Part shown: positions 7,925-16,586 of the stretch, in pieces
How the letters are laid out: each line of letters begins with the position of its first letter
How positions within the stretch are numbered: position 1 is the first letter of the stretch
Assembly: GCA_943908475.1 (NCBI GenBank)
Contig: CALTTG010000013.1
Location: forward strand, 13,217 to 77,216
Direction: 5' to 3'
DNA from: an uncultured Burkholderiales bacterium
GTDB lineage: Bacteria > Pseudomonadota > Gammaproteobacteria > Burkholderiales > Burkholderiaceae_C
DNA length: 64,000 nt
Notes under the pieces: generated by a model
What the model saw: the letters and a program-made list of their open reading frames with translations, nothing else
Databases searched by the model: none
What the model was told of the DNA's origin: nothing
Program-made: the position numbers and the translations under genes

Positions 7925-9205
7925 ATGAAAAAAGGCTTTTACACCATCATGGCGGCGCAGTTTTTCAGCTCTTTGGCTGACAACGCGTTGCTGGTTGCGG
8001 CAATCGAGTTGCTGAAGTCTGAGGGCGCGCCCGCCTGGCAGGTCCCTGCGCTGGCGCCCATGTTTGCCTTCTTTTACGTGGTGCTGGCTCCGTTCGTGGG
8101 GGCGTTCTCAGACGCCGCGCCCAAGGGCAAGGTCATGTTCTATGCCAACAGCATCAAGGTGGTGGGCTGTTTGATGATGCTGTTCGGTGGGCACCCTCTG
8201 CTGGCTTATGCCATCGTGGGCCTGGGGGCCGCCGCCTATTCGCCGGCCAAGTACGGCATCCTCACCGAATTGCTGCCGGCTTCGCAATTGGTCAAGGCCA
8301 ATGGCTGGATCGAAGGCCTCACCGTGGGCTCCATCATCCTGGGCGTGCTGTTGGGGGGGCAGCTGGTGGGGCCGCATGTGTCGAGCTGGTTGCTCTCGCA
8401 CGACTTGCCCGGCTTGCACACCGGCATCGACACGGCCCCGGAGGCGGCCATTGCGTCGATGATCATCCTGTACATCATCGCGGCCCTGTTCAACCTGCGC
8501 ATTCCCCGCACCGACGCGCCATTGCAGCCCATGTCGGGCAACCTGATGAACCTGCTGACCGATTTCTGGTCGTGCAACACCCGCCTCTGGTCCGACAAGC
8601 TCGGTCAGATTTCGCTGGCCACCACCACGCTGGTGTGGGGGGTGTCGGGCAACATGCGTGTGATCGTGTTCCCCTGGGCGGCAGCGGCTCTGGGCTACTC
8701 CACCACGCAGGCCTCCTCCTTGGCAGGGGTGGTGGTGGTGGGCACGGCGGTCAGCGCGGTGGTGGCGTCGGTGGCCATGAAGTTGGACAAGGCCACCTCG
8801 CTGATTCCGCTGGGGGTGCTGATGGGCCTGCTCATGCTGTGCCTGAACGTGATCGACAACCTGTACGTGGCGATCCCGTTCTTGGTGCTGCTGGGCGGGA
8901 CGGTGGGCTACCTGGTGGTGCCCATGAATGCCCTGTTGCAACACCGGGGTCACAACCTCATGGGCGCAGGCCGGTCGATCGCGGTTCAAAACTTCAATGA
9001 ACAGGCCTGCATCCTGTTGCTGGGGGGGCTGTATGCCGCAGGCACCAAGGCGGGTTTGTCAGCTTTCGGCGCCATCACGGTGTTTGGCTTGGTGGTGGCG
9101 GGCGTGATGGCCTGGATTGGCTGGTGGCACCGTCACAACACAGTCCACCACAAAGACGAGGTCGAGCGCCTGCTGGCCATTGCCCGCACTGACGGGCACC
9201 ACTGA
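7925..9205 (+). CDS. lplT: Lysophospholipid transporter LplT (MFS)
   Basis: Inner-membrane major-facilitator protein that flips lysophospholipids inward for reacylation. It is 426 residues with about 12 hydrophobic segments. The start MKKGFYTIMAAQFFSSLADNALL is nearly the family consensus, so the ATG at 7925 is used rather than the in-frame GTG 16 codons upstream. Its usual E. coli partner aas (acyltransferase) is not in this window. Here it is divergent from alr, an arrangement common in Burkholderiales. It is convergent with the HerA-like gene, 24 bases apart. Confidence 0.92.
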   Translation: MKKGFYTIMAAQFFSSLADNALLVAAIELLKSEGAPAWQVPALAPMFAFFYVVLAPFVGAFSDAAPKGKVMFYANSIKVVGCLMMLFGGHPLLAYAIVGLGAAAYSPAKYGILTELLPASQLVKANGWIEGLTVGSIILGVLLGGQLVGPHVSSWLLSHDLPGLHTGIDTAPEAAIASMIILYIIAALFNLRIPRTDAPLQPMSGNLMNLLTDFWSCNTRLWSDKLGQISLATTTLVWGVSGNMRVIVFPWAAAALGYSTTQASSLAGVVVVGTAVSAVVASVAMKLDKATSLIPLGVLMGLLMLCLNVIDNLYVAIPFLVLLGGTVGYLVVPMNALLQHRGHNLMGAGRSIAVQNFNEQACILLLGGLYAAGTKAGLSAFGAITVFGLVVAGVMAWIGWWHRHNTVHHKDEVERLLAIARTDGHH

Positions 9206-9229
9206 GGGGTGCCCGGCAGGCCGTACGCG

Positions 9230-10813
9230 TCAACGACGACGGCTGCCTCCACCCAGCAGCGAGCCCAGCACGCCTCGGATGATCTCCCGACCCACGGTGG
9301 ATCCGATGGTTCGGGCTGCGGACTTGGCCACGGTCTCCAGCACGGAGTCTTTCCGACCGCTGCCCTTGAACAAGCCACCGGCCACATCGCCCAGCCAGCC
9401 GCCGCCAGCATCGGCGGGGGGCTGGCCAGCCGACTCGGCCGTGCCTCGCGAAGCGCCACGCACGACATCGGCCGCTTCTTCGCGCATGCTGCGACCCGCG
9501 CTGCCGGCCTCGGCTTCGGCGGGTTGTGAGGCGGCCGCGTTGGCGCGCCCCTTGAGTGTCTCGTAGGCCGACTCGCGGTCCACCACTTTCTCGTACACCC
9601 CAGCGACCAGCGATTGGGTCAGAAGGGCCTTGCGTTGCTCGGGACTGATGGGGCCGATCTGGCTGCCGGGCGGCAGCACAAACACGCGCTGCGTCACGCC
9701 GGGCCGACCTTTGTCGTCCAGCAAGCTGATCAGCGCCTCGCCCACGGCCAACTCGGTGATGGCCGTGGCGATGTCCAGGCCGGGATTGGCACGCATGGTC
9801 TCGGCCGCACTCTTGACGGCTTTTTGATCTCTGGGGGTGAAGGCGCGCAGGGCATGCTGCACGCGGTTGCCCAGCTGCCCCAGCACGGTGTCGGGCACGT
9901 CCAGGGGGTTCTGGGTGACGAAGTACACCCCCACGCCCTTGGAGCGAACCAGCCGAACCACCAGCTCGATGCGCTCGATCAAGGCGCTGGGCGCATCTTT
10001 GAACAGCAGGTGGGCCTCGTCAAAGAAGAACACCAGCTTGGGTTTGTCCAGATCGCCCACTTCCGGCAAGGTCTCGAACAGCTCTGACAGCATCCACAGC
10101 AGGAAGGTGGCGTACAGCCGGGGCGAGTTCATCAACTGGTCGGCGGCCAGGATGTTGACCACCCCCAGGCCATCTTGGCTTTGCATGAAATCATGGATGT
10201 CGAGCATGGGCTCGCCGAAGAACTGATCGCCGCCCTGTTCTTCGATCTGCAGCAGGCCACGCTGGATGGCGCCCACGCTGGCCGCGCTGATGTTGCCGTA
10301 CTCGGTGGTGAAGCTCTTGGCGTTGTCCCCCACGTGTTGCAACATGGCGCGCAGGTCTTTGAGGTCCAGCAGCAACATCCCGTTGTCATCGGCGATCTTG
10401 AACACCAGCTGCAGCACGCCTTCCTGGGTGTCGTTCAGATTGAGCATGCGCGACAGCAGCAGGGGGCCCATGTCGGACACCGTGGCGCGCACCGGGTGAC
10501 CTTGCTTGCCGAACACATCCCACAGGGTGGTGGGGCAGGCCAGGGGCGCTGTGGGCTCGATGCCCCGCTCCTTCAGGATGCCGGCGACCTTGGGCGACAG
10601 CGTGCCCGTCTGGGAAATGCCCGTCAGGTCACCTTTGATGTCGGCCATGAAGACCGGCACGCCCAGCTTGGAGAAGTTCTCGGCCAGGGTCTGCAGCGTG
10701 ATGGTCTTGCCCGTGCCTGTGGCGCCCGTGATGAGGCCATGGCGGTTGGCCAGCGCGGGCAGCAAGTGGCATTCGGTGTCACCGTGTCGGGCCACGAGGA
10801 TGGGGTCTGCCAT
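9230..10813 (-). CDS. HerA-like ATPase, DUF853 (YjgR family)
   Basis: Cytoplasmic P-loop ATPase of the HerA/FtsK clade, 527 residues; function poorly known. Walker A GATGTGKT is at residues 30-37, MADIKGDLTG follows, and Walker B is FFFDEAHLLF. The mid-region FVTQNPLDVPDTVLGQLGNRVQHALRAFTP is typical of the DUF853 group. The C-terminal 110 residues are Ala/Gly-rich and probably flexible, ending in a basic glycine-rich run. It is divergent from yebC, and no helicase-nuclease partner gene (NurA-like) is adjacent, so it is not a HerA-NurA defence pair. Confidence 0.9.
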   Translation of the reverse strand: MADPILVARHGDTECHLLPALANRHGLITGATGTGKTITLQTLAENFSKLGVPVFMADIKGDLTGISQTGTLSPKVAGILKERGIEPTAPLACPTTLWDVFGKQGHPVRATVSDMGPLLLSRMLNLNDTQEGVLQLVFKIADDNGMLLLDLKDLRAMLQHVGDNAKSFTTEYGNISAASVGAIQRGLLQIEEQGGDQFFGEPMLDIHDFMQSQDGLGVVNILAADQLMNSPRLYATFLLWMLSELFETLPEVGDLDKPKLVFFFDEAHLLFKDAPSALIERIELVVRLVRSKGVGVYFVTQNPLDVPDTVLGQLGNRVQHALRAFTPRDQKAVKSAAETMRANPGLDIATAITELAVGEALISLLDDKGRPGVTQRVFVLPPGSQIGPISPEQRKALLTQSLVAGVYEKVVDRESAYETLKGRANAAASQPAEAEAGSAGRSMREEAADVVRGASRGTAESAGQPPADAGGGWLGDVAGGLFKGSGRKDSVLETVAKSAARTIGSTVGREIIRGVLGSLLGGGSRRR

Positions 10814-10978
10814 GGTCAGTCTCTCCTGAAAACGGGGGCCAATCAGGGGTTCCCCCGGGGGAAGGTAAAATCAAAGTATCCCTCAGCACTGGGCTGAGCA
10901 AACTTCGTGCGCGCCCTGGCAGACGGCCCGGGCGCCTTGTGTCGTTCACAACAGACAATTCTCCCGGAGCACACTGCC

Positions 10979-11701
10979 ATGGCAGGACATTCCAAATGGG
11001 CCAACATCCAGCATCGCAAAGGCCGCCAAGACGAAAAGCGCGGCAAGATCTGGACACGCATCACCCGCGAAATCATCGTGGCGGCGCGTGCAGGTGGCGC
11101 CGATGTCAACATGAATCCCCGCTTGCGACTGGCCATTGAAAAGGCCAAGGCGGCCAACATGCCCGCCGACAACATCAAGCGCAACGTCGACAAGGCCACC
11201 GGCAACCTCGATGGTGTCACGTATGAAGAAATTCGGTACGAAGGTTATGGCATTGGTGGCGCAGCCATCATGGTCGATTGCATGACCGACAACCGGGTGC
11301 GCACCGTGGCCGATGTGCGCCATGCGTTCTCCAAGTACGGCGGCAACCTGGGTACCGAAGGCTCGGTGGCCTTCCAGTTCAAACACGTCGGGCAATTTCT
11401 GTTTGCACCCGGCATGAACGAAGACCAGGTGATGGAAGTGGCCCTGGAAGCGGGCGCCGATGACGTCATCACGCAAGATGACGGCTCCATCGAGGTGCTG
11501 TGTGCACCGGGTGAGTTCGAAACCGTCCAGAAGGCCTTGGAGTCGGCTGGCATGAAACCTGAAATGGCCGAAGTGACCATGCGCGCCGACACGCCCATCG
11601 AGCTGTCGGGCGACGACGCTGCACGCATGCAAAAGCTGCTGGACGTGCTTGAAGACTTGGACGACGTGCAAGACGTCTTCCACAACGCAGAAATGAACTG
11701 A
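10979..11701 (+). CDS. yebC: YebC/PmpR family translation or transcription factor
   Basis: 240-residue cytoplasmic protein of the TACO1/YebC family. Members are reported as transcription regulators and, more recently, as factors that relieve ribosome stalling on proline-rich stretches. It begins MAGHSKWANIQHRKGRQD, the family signature, then GGADVNMNPRLRLAIEKAKAANMPADNIKR and GGNLGTEGSVAF. The ATG at 10979 is preceded by a GGAG. It starts a run of closely spaced plus-strand genes; the next gene, purD, is 8 bases downstream. In most bacteria yebC sits with ruvC, so the purD link is a Burkholderiales-type order. Confidence 0.93.
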   Translation: MAGHSKWANIQHRKGRQDEKRGKIWTRITREIIVAARAGGADVNMNPRLRLAIEKAKAANMPADNIKRNVDKATGNLDGVTYEEIRYEGYGIGGAAIMVDCMTDNRVRTVADVRHAFSKYGGNLGTEGSVAFQFKHVGQFLFAPGMNEDQVMEVALEAGADDVITQDDGSIEVLCAPGEFETVQKALESAGMKPEMAEVTMRADTPIELSGDDAARMQKLLDVLEDLDDVQDVFHNAEMN

Positions 11702-11709
11702 GCGACACC

Positions 11710-12999
11710 ATGAAGATTCTCGTCATTGGCTCGGGCGGCCGTGAGCATGCCTTGGCCTGGAAGCTGGCCCAGTCCCCCAAGGCCCAGAAGGTCTTTGTGG
11801 CGCCGGGCAATGGTGGCACGGCGCGCGATCCGCGCCTCACCAATGTCGCCATCACCGACGTCAAAGCCCTGGCCGACTTCGCCGAGTCTGAAAAGATCGC
11901 CGTGACCGTGGTGGGCCCTGAAGCTCCGCTGGCCGCCGGTGTGGTCGATGAATTCCGTGCCCGTGGCCTGCGCATCTTTGGCCCCACGCAAAAGGCTGCG
12001 CAGCTGGAAAGCTCCAAGGCCTTCGCCAAGGACTTCATGAAGCGCCACGGCATCCCCACGGCCTTCTACGGCACCTTCACCGATGCCGCCCAGGCCCATG
12101 CCTATGTGAACGAAAAGGGTGCCCCCATCGTCATCAAGGCCGACGGTCTGGCCGCAGGCAAGGGCGTGGTCGTGGCCATGACCCAGGAAGAGGCGCACGA
12201 AGCCATCGACTTCATGCTGCTGGACAACAAGCTGGGCGTGCAGCACAACGCTGGCGGTGCCCGCGTGGTGATCGAAGAATTCCTGGAAGGCGAAGAAGCC
12301 AGCTTCATCGTCATGTCGGACGGCAAGAACGTGACCGTGCTGGCCACCAGCCAGGACCACAAGCGCCTGAAGGACGCCGACGAAGGCCCCAACACCGGCG
12401 GCATGGGCGCGTATTCGCCCGCCCCGGTGGTCACGCCCAATGTGTACGCCAAGGCCATGCAGGACATCATCCAGCCCACGCTGGACGGCATGGCCAAAGA
12501 CGGCATCCCCTTCACCGGCTTCCTGTATGCCGGCCTGATGATCGACGCGCAGGGCAACCCCAAGACGCTGGAGTTCAACTGCCGCATGGGCGACCCGGAA
12601 ACCCAGCCGATCATGATGCGCCTCAAGAGCGATCTGGTCGACGTCATGCTGCATGCCACCGACGGCACGCTCGACCAGATCGAGCTGCAATGGGACCGCC
12701 GCTTCGCGCTGGGCGTGGTCATGGCCGCAGGCGGCTACCCGCTCGACCCCAAGAAAGGGGATGTCATCACTGGTTTGCCCGCCGATGCGGAAGACGCCAT
12801 GGTGTTCCATGCGGGCACCGTGCCCAATGACAAGGGCGAAGCGGTGACCAGCGGCGGCCGCGTGTTGTGCGTGACGGCGTTGGGCGACTCTGCCAAGCTG
12901 GCTCAGCAGCGTGCCTACGAGTACATGCGCGGCATTCACTTTGATGGCATGCAGTTCCGCAGCGACATCGGCTGGCGCGCCATCAAGACGCCCCGTTGA
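11710..12999 (+). CDS. purD: Phosphoribosylamine-glycine ligase (GARS)
   Basis: Second step of purine synthesis: ATP-dependent joining of glycine to phosphoribosylamine. It is 429 residues. The N-terminal nucleotide-binding motif is VIGSGGREHALAWKLAQSP, the ATP-grasp core contains IKADGLAAGKGVVVA, and the signature RMGDPETQP is present. Codon use is strongly GC-biased and matches its neighbours. The stop is 2 bases before the hemF ATG, so translation is probably coupled. Confidence 0.97.
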   Translation: MKILVIGSGGREHALAWKLAQSPKAQKVFVAPGNGGTARDPRLTNVAITDVKALADFAESEKIAVTVVGPEAPLAAGVVDEFRARGLRIFGPTQKAAQLESSKAFAKDFMKRHGIPTAFYGTFTDAAQAHAYVNEKGAPIVIKADGLAAGKGVVVAMTQEEAHEAIDFMLLDNKLGVQHNAGGARVVIEEFLEGEEASFIVMSDGKNVTVLATSQDHKRLKDADEGPNTGGMGAYSPAPVVTPNVYAKAMQDIIQPTLDGMAKDGIPFTGFLYAGLMIDAQGNPKTLEFNCRMGDPETQPIMMRLKSDLVDVMLHATDGTLDQIELQWDRRFALGVVMAAGGYPLDPKKGDVITGLPADAEDAMVFHAGTVPNDKGEAVTSGGRVLCVTALGDSAKLAQQRAYEYMRGIHFDGMQFRSDIGWRAIKTPR

Positions 13000-13001
13000 T
13001 C

Positions 13002-13922
13002 ATGAGCGCTCCGCTGCACACCGAGGCTGTTCGGACCTACCTGCTGGACCTGCAAGACCGCATCATCGCGGCGTTTGAGCAGGAAGATGGCACGCCCTTC
13101 GTGCGCGACGCCTGGGTGCGCGGCCCGCAAGAGCGCCTGCAGGGCGACGGCTGCTCTCGCCTGGTCGAAGAAGGCCGGGTGCTGGAGCGCGGCGGCTGCA
13201 ACTTCTCCCACGTGAAGGGCCCGCAGCTGCCGCCTTCGGCCACGCAGCATCGGCCCGAACTGGCCGGTTGCCCCTTCGAGGCCATGGGCGTGTCGCTGGT
13301 GTTCCATCCGCGCAACCCCTACGCACCCACCGTGCACATGAACGTGCGCATGCTGGCCGCCCACAAGGCCGACGGCGAGGTGGTGGCCTGGTTCGGGGGC
13401 GGCATGGACCTCACCCCCAGCTACGGCTTCGAAGAAGACGCCGTGCACTTTCACCAGGTCTGCAAAGACGCGCTGACCCCGTTTGGTGACGACAAGCACC
13501 CGCGCTTCAAGAAGTGGTGCGATGAGTACTTCTTCCTCAAGCACCGCAACGAGGCGCGCGGGGTGGGGGGCATCTTCTTCGACGACTTCTCGGAGGCCGG
13601 CTTCGACGGCGGCTTTGCCATGATGCGCTCGGTGGGTGATGCATTCACCCCAGCGTATCTGCCCATTTTGCAGCGTCGCAAAGACACCCCATACGGTGAG
13701 CGCGAACGCGACTTCCAGGCCTATCGCCGCGGCCGCTATGTCGAATTCAACCTGGTGTGGGATCGGGGCACGCTGTTCGGCCTGCAGTCGGGCGGACGCA
13801 CCGAAAGCATCCTGATGTCGATGCCGCCCATCGTGAAGTGGCGCTATGACTGGCACCCCGAGGCCGGCAGCCCCGAGGCTCGCCTGTACGCCGATTTCCT
13901 GCCCGCCAGGGACTGGGTGTGA
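13002..13922 (+). CDS. hemF: Oxygen-dependent coproporphyrinogen III oxidase
   Basis: Haem biosynthesis: oxidative decarboxylation of coproporphyrinogen III to protoporphyrinogen IX using O2. It is 306 residues. The family signature is clear: GGGMDLTPSYGFEEDAVHFH, then HRNEARGVGGIFFDDF, and near the end RYVEFNLVWDRGTLFGLQSGGR. The ATG at 13002 is chosen over the TTG two codons earlier. Presence of HemF implies an aerobic or facultative lifestyle; an anaerobic HemN is not in the window. It lies in the purD-hemF-nadD run. Confidence 0.97.
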   Translation: MSAPLHTEAVRTYLLDLQDRIIAAFEQEDGTPFVRDAWVRGPQERLQGDGCSRLVEEGRVLERGGCNFSHVKGPQLPPSATQHRPELAGCPFEAMGVSLVFHPRNPYAPTVHMNVRMLAAHKADGEVVAWFGGGMDLTPSYGFEEDAVHFHQVCKDALTPFGDDKHPRFKKWCDEYFFLKHRNEARGVGGIFFDDFSEAGFDGGFAMMRSVGDAFTPAYLPILQRRKDTPYGERERDFQAYRRGRYVEFNLVWDRGTLFGLQSGGRTESILMSMPPIVKWRYDWHPEAGSPEARLYADFLPARDWV

Positions 13923-13926
13923 CCGG

Positions 13927-14562
13927 GTGAGCGCGACCCGTCGAGTGGGCGTGATGGGCGGGAGTTTCGACCCCGTTCACCAAGCGCATGTGGCCTTGGC
14001 CGAGGTGGCCCTGACGCACCTGGCGCTCGATGAGGTCCGCTGGGTGCCGGTGGGGCAGCCCTGGCAGAAAGCCCGGGCACTCACACCGGCCGAGCACCGG
14101 CTGGCCATGGTGCGTTTGGCCACGGCCCATGAGCCGCGCTTTGTGGTCGACGACCTCGAGATGCGACGCCCTGGGCCCTCCTACACCCTCGACACGGTTG
14201 AGGCCCTGCAGGGCGATGAGCCCCTGGCCGAGTGGTTCCTCATCATCGGCCAGGACCAATATGCCAACCTGCACACGTGGCACGGCTGGTCATCGTTGTT
14301 GAACCGGGTCACACTGGCGGTGGCCTGTCGAGGCGATGCCAAGCCGTCCCCAGCGTCGGCCTTGGCCGCCCACCCGCATCGCAGGGTGGACCTGCCACTG
14401 ACGGCCATGCACCTGTCGGCCACCGACATCCGCGCCCGCCTGTCTCAAGGACAGCGTGCACAAACTCTCGCTCCCGCCATGGTCCCCGAGGCCGTGGCAG
14501 GCTATATTGACAACCATCACCTCTATGCCGCAGGGCAAACACCGCTGAATGGACATCCGTAA
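13927..14562 (+). CDS. nadD: Nicotinate-nucleotide adenylyltransferase
   Basis: NAD synthesis: adenylates nicotinate mononucleotide. It is about 211 residues from a GTG start at 13927, 4 bases after the hemF stop; the frame is open further upstream but inside hemF. The nucleotidyltransferase motif GGSFDPVHQAHV near the N-terminus and the LSATDIRARL motif (equivalent of ISSTxIR) near residue 180 are diagnostic. Its last 14 bases overlap the rsfS start, the conserved nadD-rsfS-rlmH order of proteobacteria. Confidence 0.94.
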   Translation: MSATRRVGVMGGSFDPVHQAHVALAEVALTHLALDEVRWVPVGQPWQKARALTPAEHRLAMVRLATAHEPRFVVDDLEMRRPGPSYTLDTVEALQGDEPLAEWFLIIGQDQYANLHTWHGWSSLLNRVTLAVACRGDAKPSPASALAAHPHRRVDLPLTAMHLSATDIRARLSQGQRAQTLAPAMVPEAVAGYIDNHHLYAAGQTPLNGHP

Positions 14563-15376
14563 ACTGCAACGCGCCATCGTCGATGGCCTGGAAGACGTCA
14601 AGGCTCAGGACATCGTCGTGTTCAACACCGAGCACCTGTCGCCTTTGTTCGAGCGAGTGATCATCGCTTCGGGCACCTCCAACCGTCAGGCCAAGGCCCT
14701 GGCTGCCAGCGTGCGCGATGCCGTGCGGGCGGCCGGCTTCCAGGTCATTCGCACCGAAGGCGAGTCCAATGGCGAGTGGATCATTGTGGACTGCGCGGCC
14801 GCGGTGGTGCACGTGATGCAGCCGGTGATCCGCCAGTACTACCAGCTCGAAGAGATCTGGGGCGAAAAACCGGTGGCCATCACGCTCAAGGGCGCCAAGA
14901 AGGGCTTGGTCAAGGCGTCTGAGCCGGAAGAAGATGCCCCGGCGAAGAAGACCAAGGCTCGCGCCAGCGCGGCCAAGGATGCAGCGCCCACGACTCCTCC
15001 GAAGCGCGTGGCCGCCAAAAAAGCCACCGCCAAGGAAGAGGCTTTGACCCCGCCCAAGCGCGCGGCCGCCAAGAAGGCTGCCGCACCGGCGGCCAAAAAG
15101 ACCTTGGTGAAGAAGGTTGCGGCCACGAAGGTGGCGTCCAAGAAGGCGCCGGTTCAGAAGGCTGCGCCAACGCCCGTGACCGGCAAGGCGCCTGCGCGCA
15201 AGGTGGCGGCCAAGAAAGCCGTGGCCACCAAGACCGTGACCAAGATCGTGGTGAACGAGCCCAAGCGCAAGCCAGCGGCCAAGAAGGTGGCGGCCGTCAA
15301 GCGCGTCGCTGCGAAGAAGGTGGCCGTCAAGAAGGTGGCGGCCAAAAAAGTGGCAGCCAAGAAAACCGCTCGCTGA
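14549..15376 (+). CDS. rsfS: Ribosomal silencing factor RsfS with long Lys/Ala-rich tail
   Basis: RsfS binds ribosomal protein uL14 and blocks subunit joining when nutrients are short. The RsfS domain covers about residues 1-115 (IRKLQRAIVDGLEDVKAQDIVV, IASGTSNRQAKALA, WIIVDCAAAVVHVM, YYQLEEIW). The remaining about 155 residues are a low-complexity tail made of KKVAAKK, AAKKAAA and TPPKRA-like repeats, resembling bacterial histone-H1-like proteins. Usual family length is about 105-130 residues, so this is more than twice normal. The tail is in frame with no stop and matches local codon use, so it is a real extension. It overlaps nadD by 14 bases. Confidence 0.93.
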   Translation: MDIRKLQRAIVDGLEDVKAQDIVVFNTEHLSPLFERVIIASGTSNRQAKALAASVRDAVRAAGFQVIRTEGESNGEWIIVDCAAAVVHVMQPVIRQYYQLEEIWGEKPVAITLKGAKKGLVKASEPEEDAPAKKTKARASAAKDAAPTTPPKRVAAKKATAKEEALTPPKRAAAKKAAAPAAKKTLVKKVAATKVASKKAPVQKAAPTPVTGKAPARKVAAKKAVATKTVTKIVVNEPKRKPAAKKVAAVKRVAAKKVAVKKVAAKKVAAKKTAR

Positions 15377-15443
15377 TCGAGCCCCCGACCGCCCGCCGTT
15401 GGTGGCGCCCTGATGGGGTGCTGTCTCGGCGGGTTTCCATCTC

Positions 15444-15911
15444 ATGAAGCTCACCGTTGTCACCATCGGCCACCGCTTGCCGGACTGGGCCCAGACGGCC
15501 TGCGATGATTACCTCAAGCGTTTCCCGCCCGATTGGAAGGTCGAGGTCAAGGCGCTCAAGGCAGAACCTCGCGAAGGCAAGCCCGTTTCGGTCATCATGC
15601 AGACCGAGGCGGCGCGCATGGAGGCGGCCATGGACCGGGGCGTGCGCCGCATCATCCTCGATGAGCGGGGCTCGCGCCTGACCAGCGTGCAATTGGCCGA
15701 GCGCACAGAGGTCTGGTTGAACGATGGTCGCGATGTCGTGTTCATCATCGGCGGGGCCGACGGCATCGACCCTGAATTGAAGAAGACGGCCGACGAGGCC
15801 ATCCGGCTCTCCGACATGACTTTGCCTCATGCCCTGGCTCGCGTGCTGCTGCTGGAGCAGCTGTATCGGGCCTGGTCTTTGCGCAACAACCATCCCTATC
15901 ACCGGGCTTGA
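15444..15911 (+). CDS. rlmH: 23S rRNA (pseudouridine1915-N3)-methyltransferase
   Basis: SPOUT-class methyltransferase that modifies position 1915 of 23S rRNA in assembled 70S ribosomes. It is 155 residues, exactly family-sized. The knot region shows FIIGGADGIDPELKKTADEAIRLSDMTLPHALARVLLLEQLYRAW and the C-terminal NNHPYHR. The ATG at 15444 starts MKLTVVTIGH. It follows rsfS after 67 bases; the gap holds no clear promoter or terminator. Confidence 0.97.
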   Translation: MKLTVVTIGHRLPDWAQTACDDYLKRFPPDWKVEVKALKAEPREGKPVSVIMQTEAARMEAAMDRGVRRIILDERGSRLTSVQLAERTEVWLNDGRDVVFIIGGADGIDPELKKTADEAIRLSDMTLPHALARVLLLEQLYRAWSLRNNHPYHRA

Positions 15912-15986
15912 GCCCTCAGGCGTCGAGGTGACCTGTTCGGTCTGCCAGAATGCTTGCGTGTCTGTCCATGCCCTCGGGTGATCGCC

Positions 15987-16586
15987 GTGTCGTTTCTTTA
16001 CCTGGCTTCGCAAAGCCCCCGTCGCCGTCAGCTGCTGGAGCAGATCGGTGTGACGCATCGCTTGCTGCTGCCCGATGCCCATGAAGATGCCGAAGCCTTG
16101 GAGGCCGAGCGCGCGGGCGAGTCGCCCGATGACTATGTGCGTCGGGTGACGCTGGCCAAGTACGAGGCTGCGGTGCAGCGCCTCCAACGTCGGGTGGCCG
16201 AGCAGGGCTGGGAGGTGGGGCCTGTCTTGTGCGCAGACACCACGGTGTGTTTGGGCGATCAGATCCTGGGCAAGCCGGAGGACGCCGACGATGCGCGCCG
16301 CATGCTGCGCACCCTCTCGGGACGATCGCACCGAGTCCTGACCGCGGTGGTGGTTCAGGGTGAGCTGCGGGTGTCGGCGTCGACCGTGTCGTGGCGCGAG
16401 CTGTCGGCCGACGAAATCGACCGCTATGTGGCCAGCGGGGAGCCCGTGGGCAAAGCGGGCGCGTATGCCATTCAGAGCCAGGCTGCGGCCTGGATGTCTC
16501 GCGTGGACGGCAGCTACAGCGGCATCATGGGTCTGCCCTTGTTTGAAACTGCCGAATTGCTGCGCCCGTTGGGCTGGCAGTTCTGA
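15987..16586 (+). CDS. maf: Maf family nucleoside triphosphate pyrophosphatase
   Basis: House-cleaning pyrophosphatase acting on dTTP/UTP or modified nucleotides. It is about 199 residues. It shows the N-terminal SQSPRRRQLLEQIG motif, CADTTVCLGDQILGKPED, and KAGAYAIQSQAAAWM. The start is uncertain: GTG at 15987 gives the family-like VSFLYLASQSPRR, but an in-frame GTG at 15978 is equally possible. The stop overlaps the next ATG by one base (TGATG). The maf-then-rng order is shared with E. coli yhdE-rng. Confidence 0.9.
   Translation: MSFLYLASQSPRRRQLLEQIGVTHRLLLPDAHEDAEALEAERAGESPDDYVRRVTLAKYEAAVQRLQRRVAEQGWEVGPVLCADTTVCLGDQILGKPEDADDARRMLRTLSGRSHRVLTAVVVQGELRVSASTVSWRELSADEIDRYVASGEPVGKAGAYAIQSQAAAWMSRVDGSYSGIMGLPLFETAELLRPLGWQF

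Noticed and set aside
9230..10813. HerA-like ATPase as part of an anti-phage defence system
   Set aside because: No nuclease or Sir2-type partner is adjacent, and the sequence fits the widespread DUF853/YjgR group.
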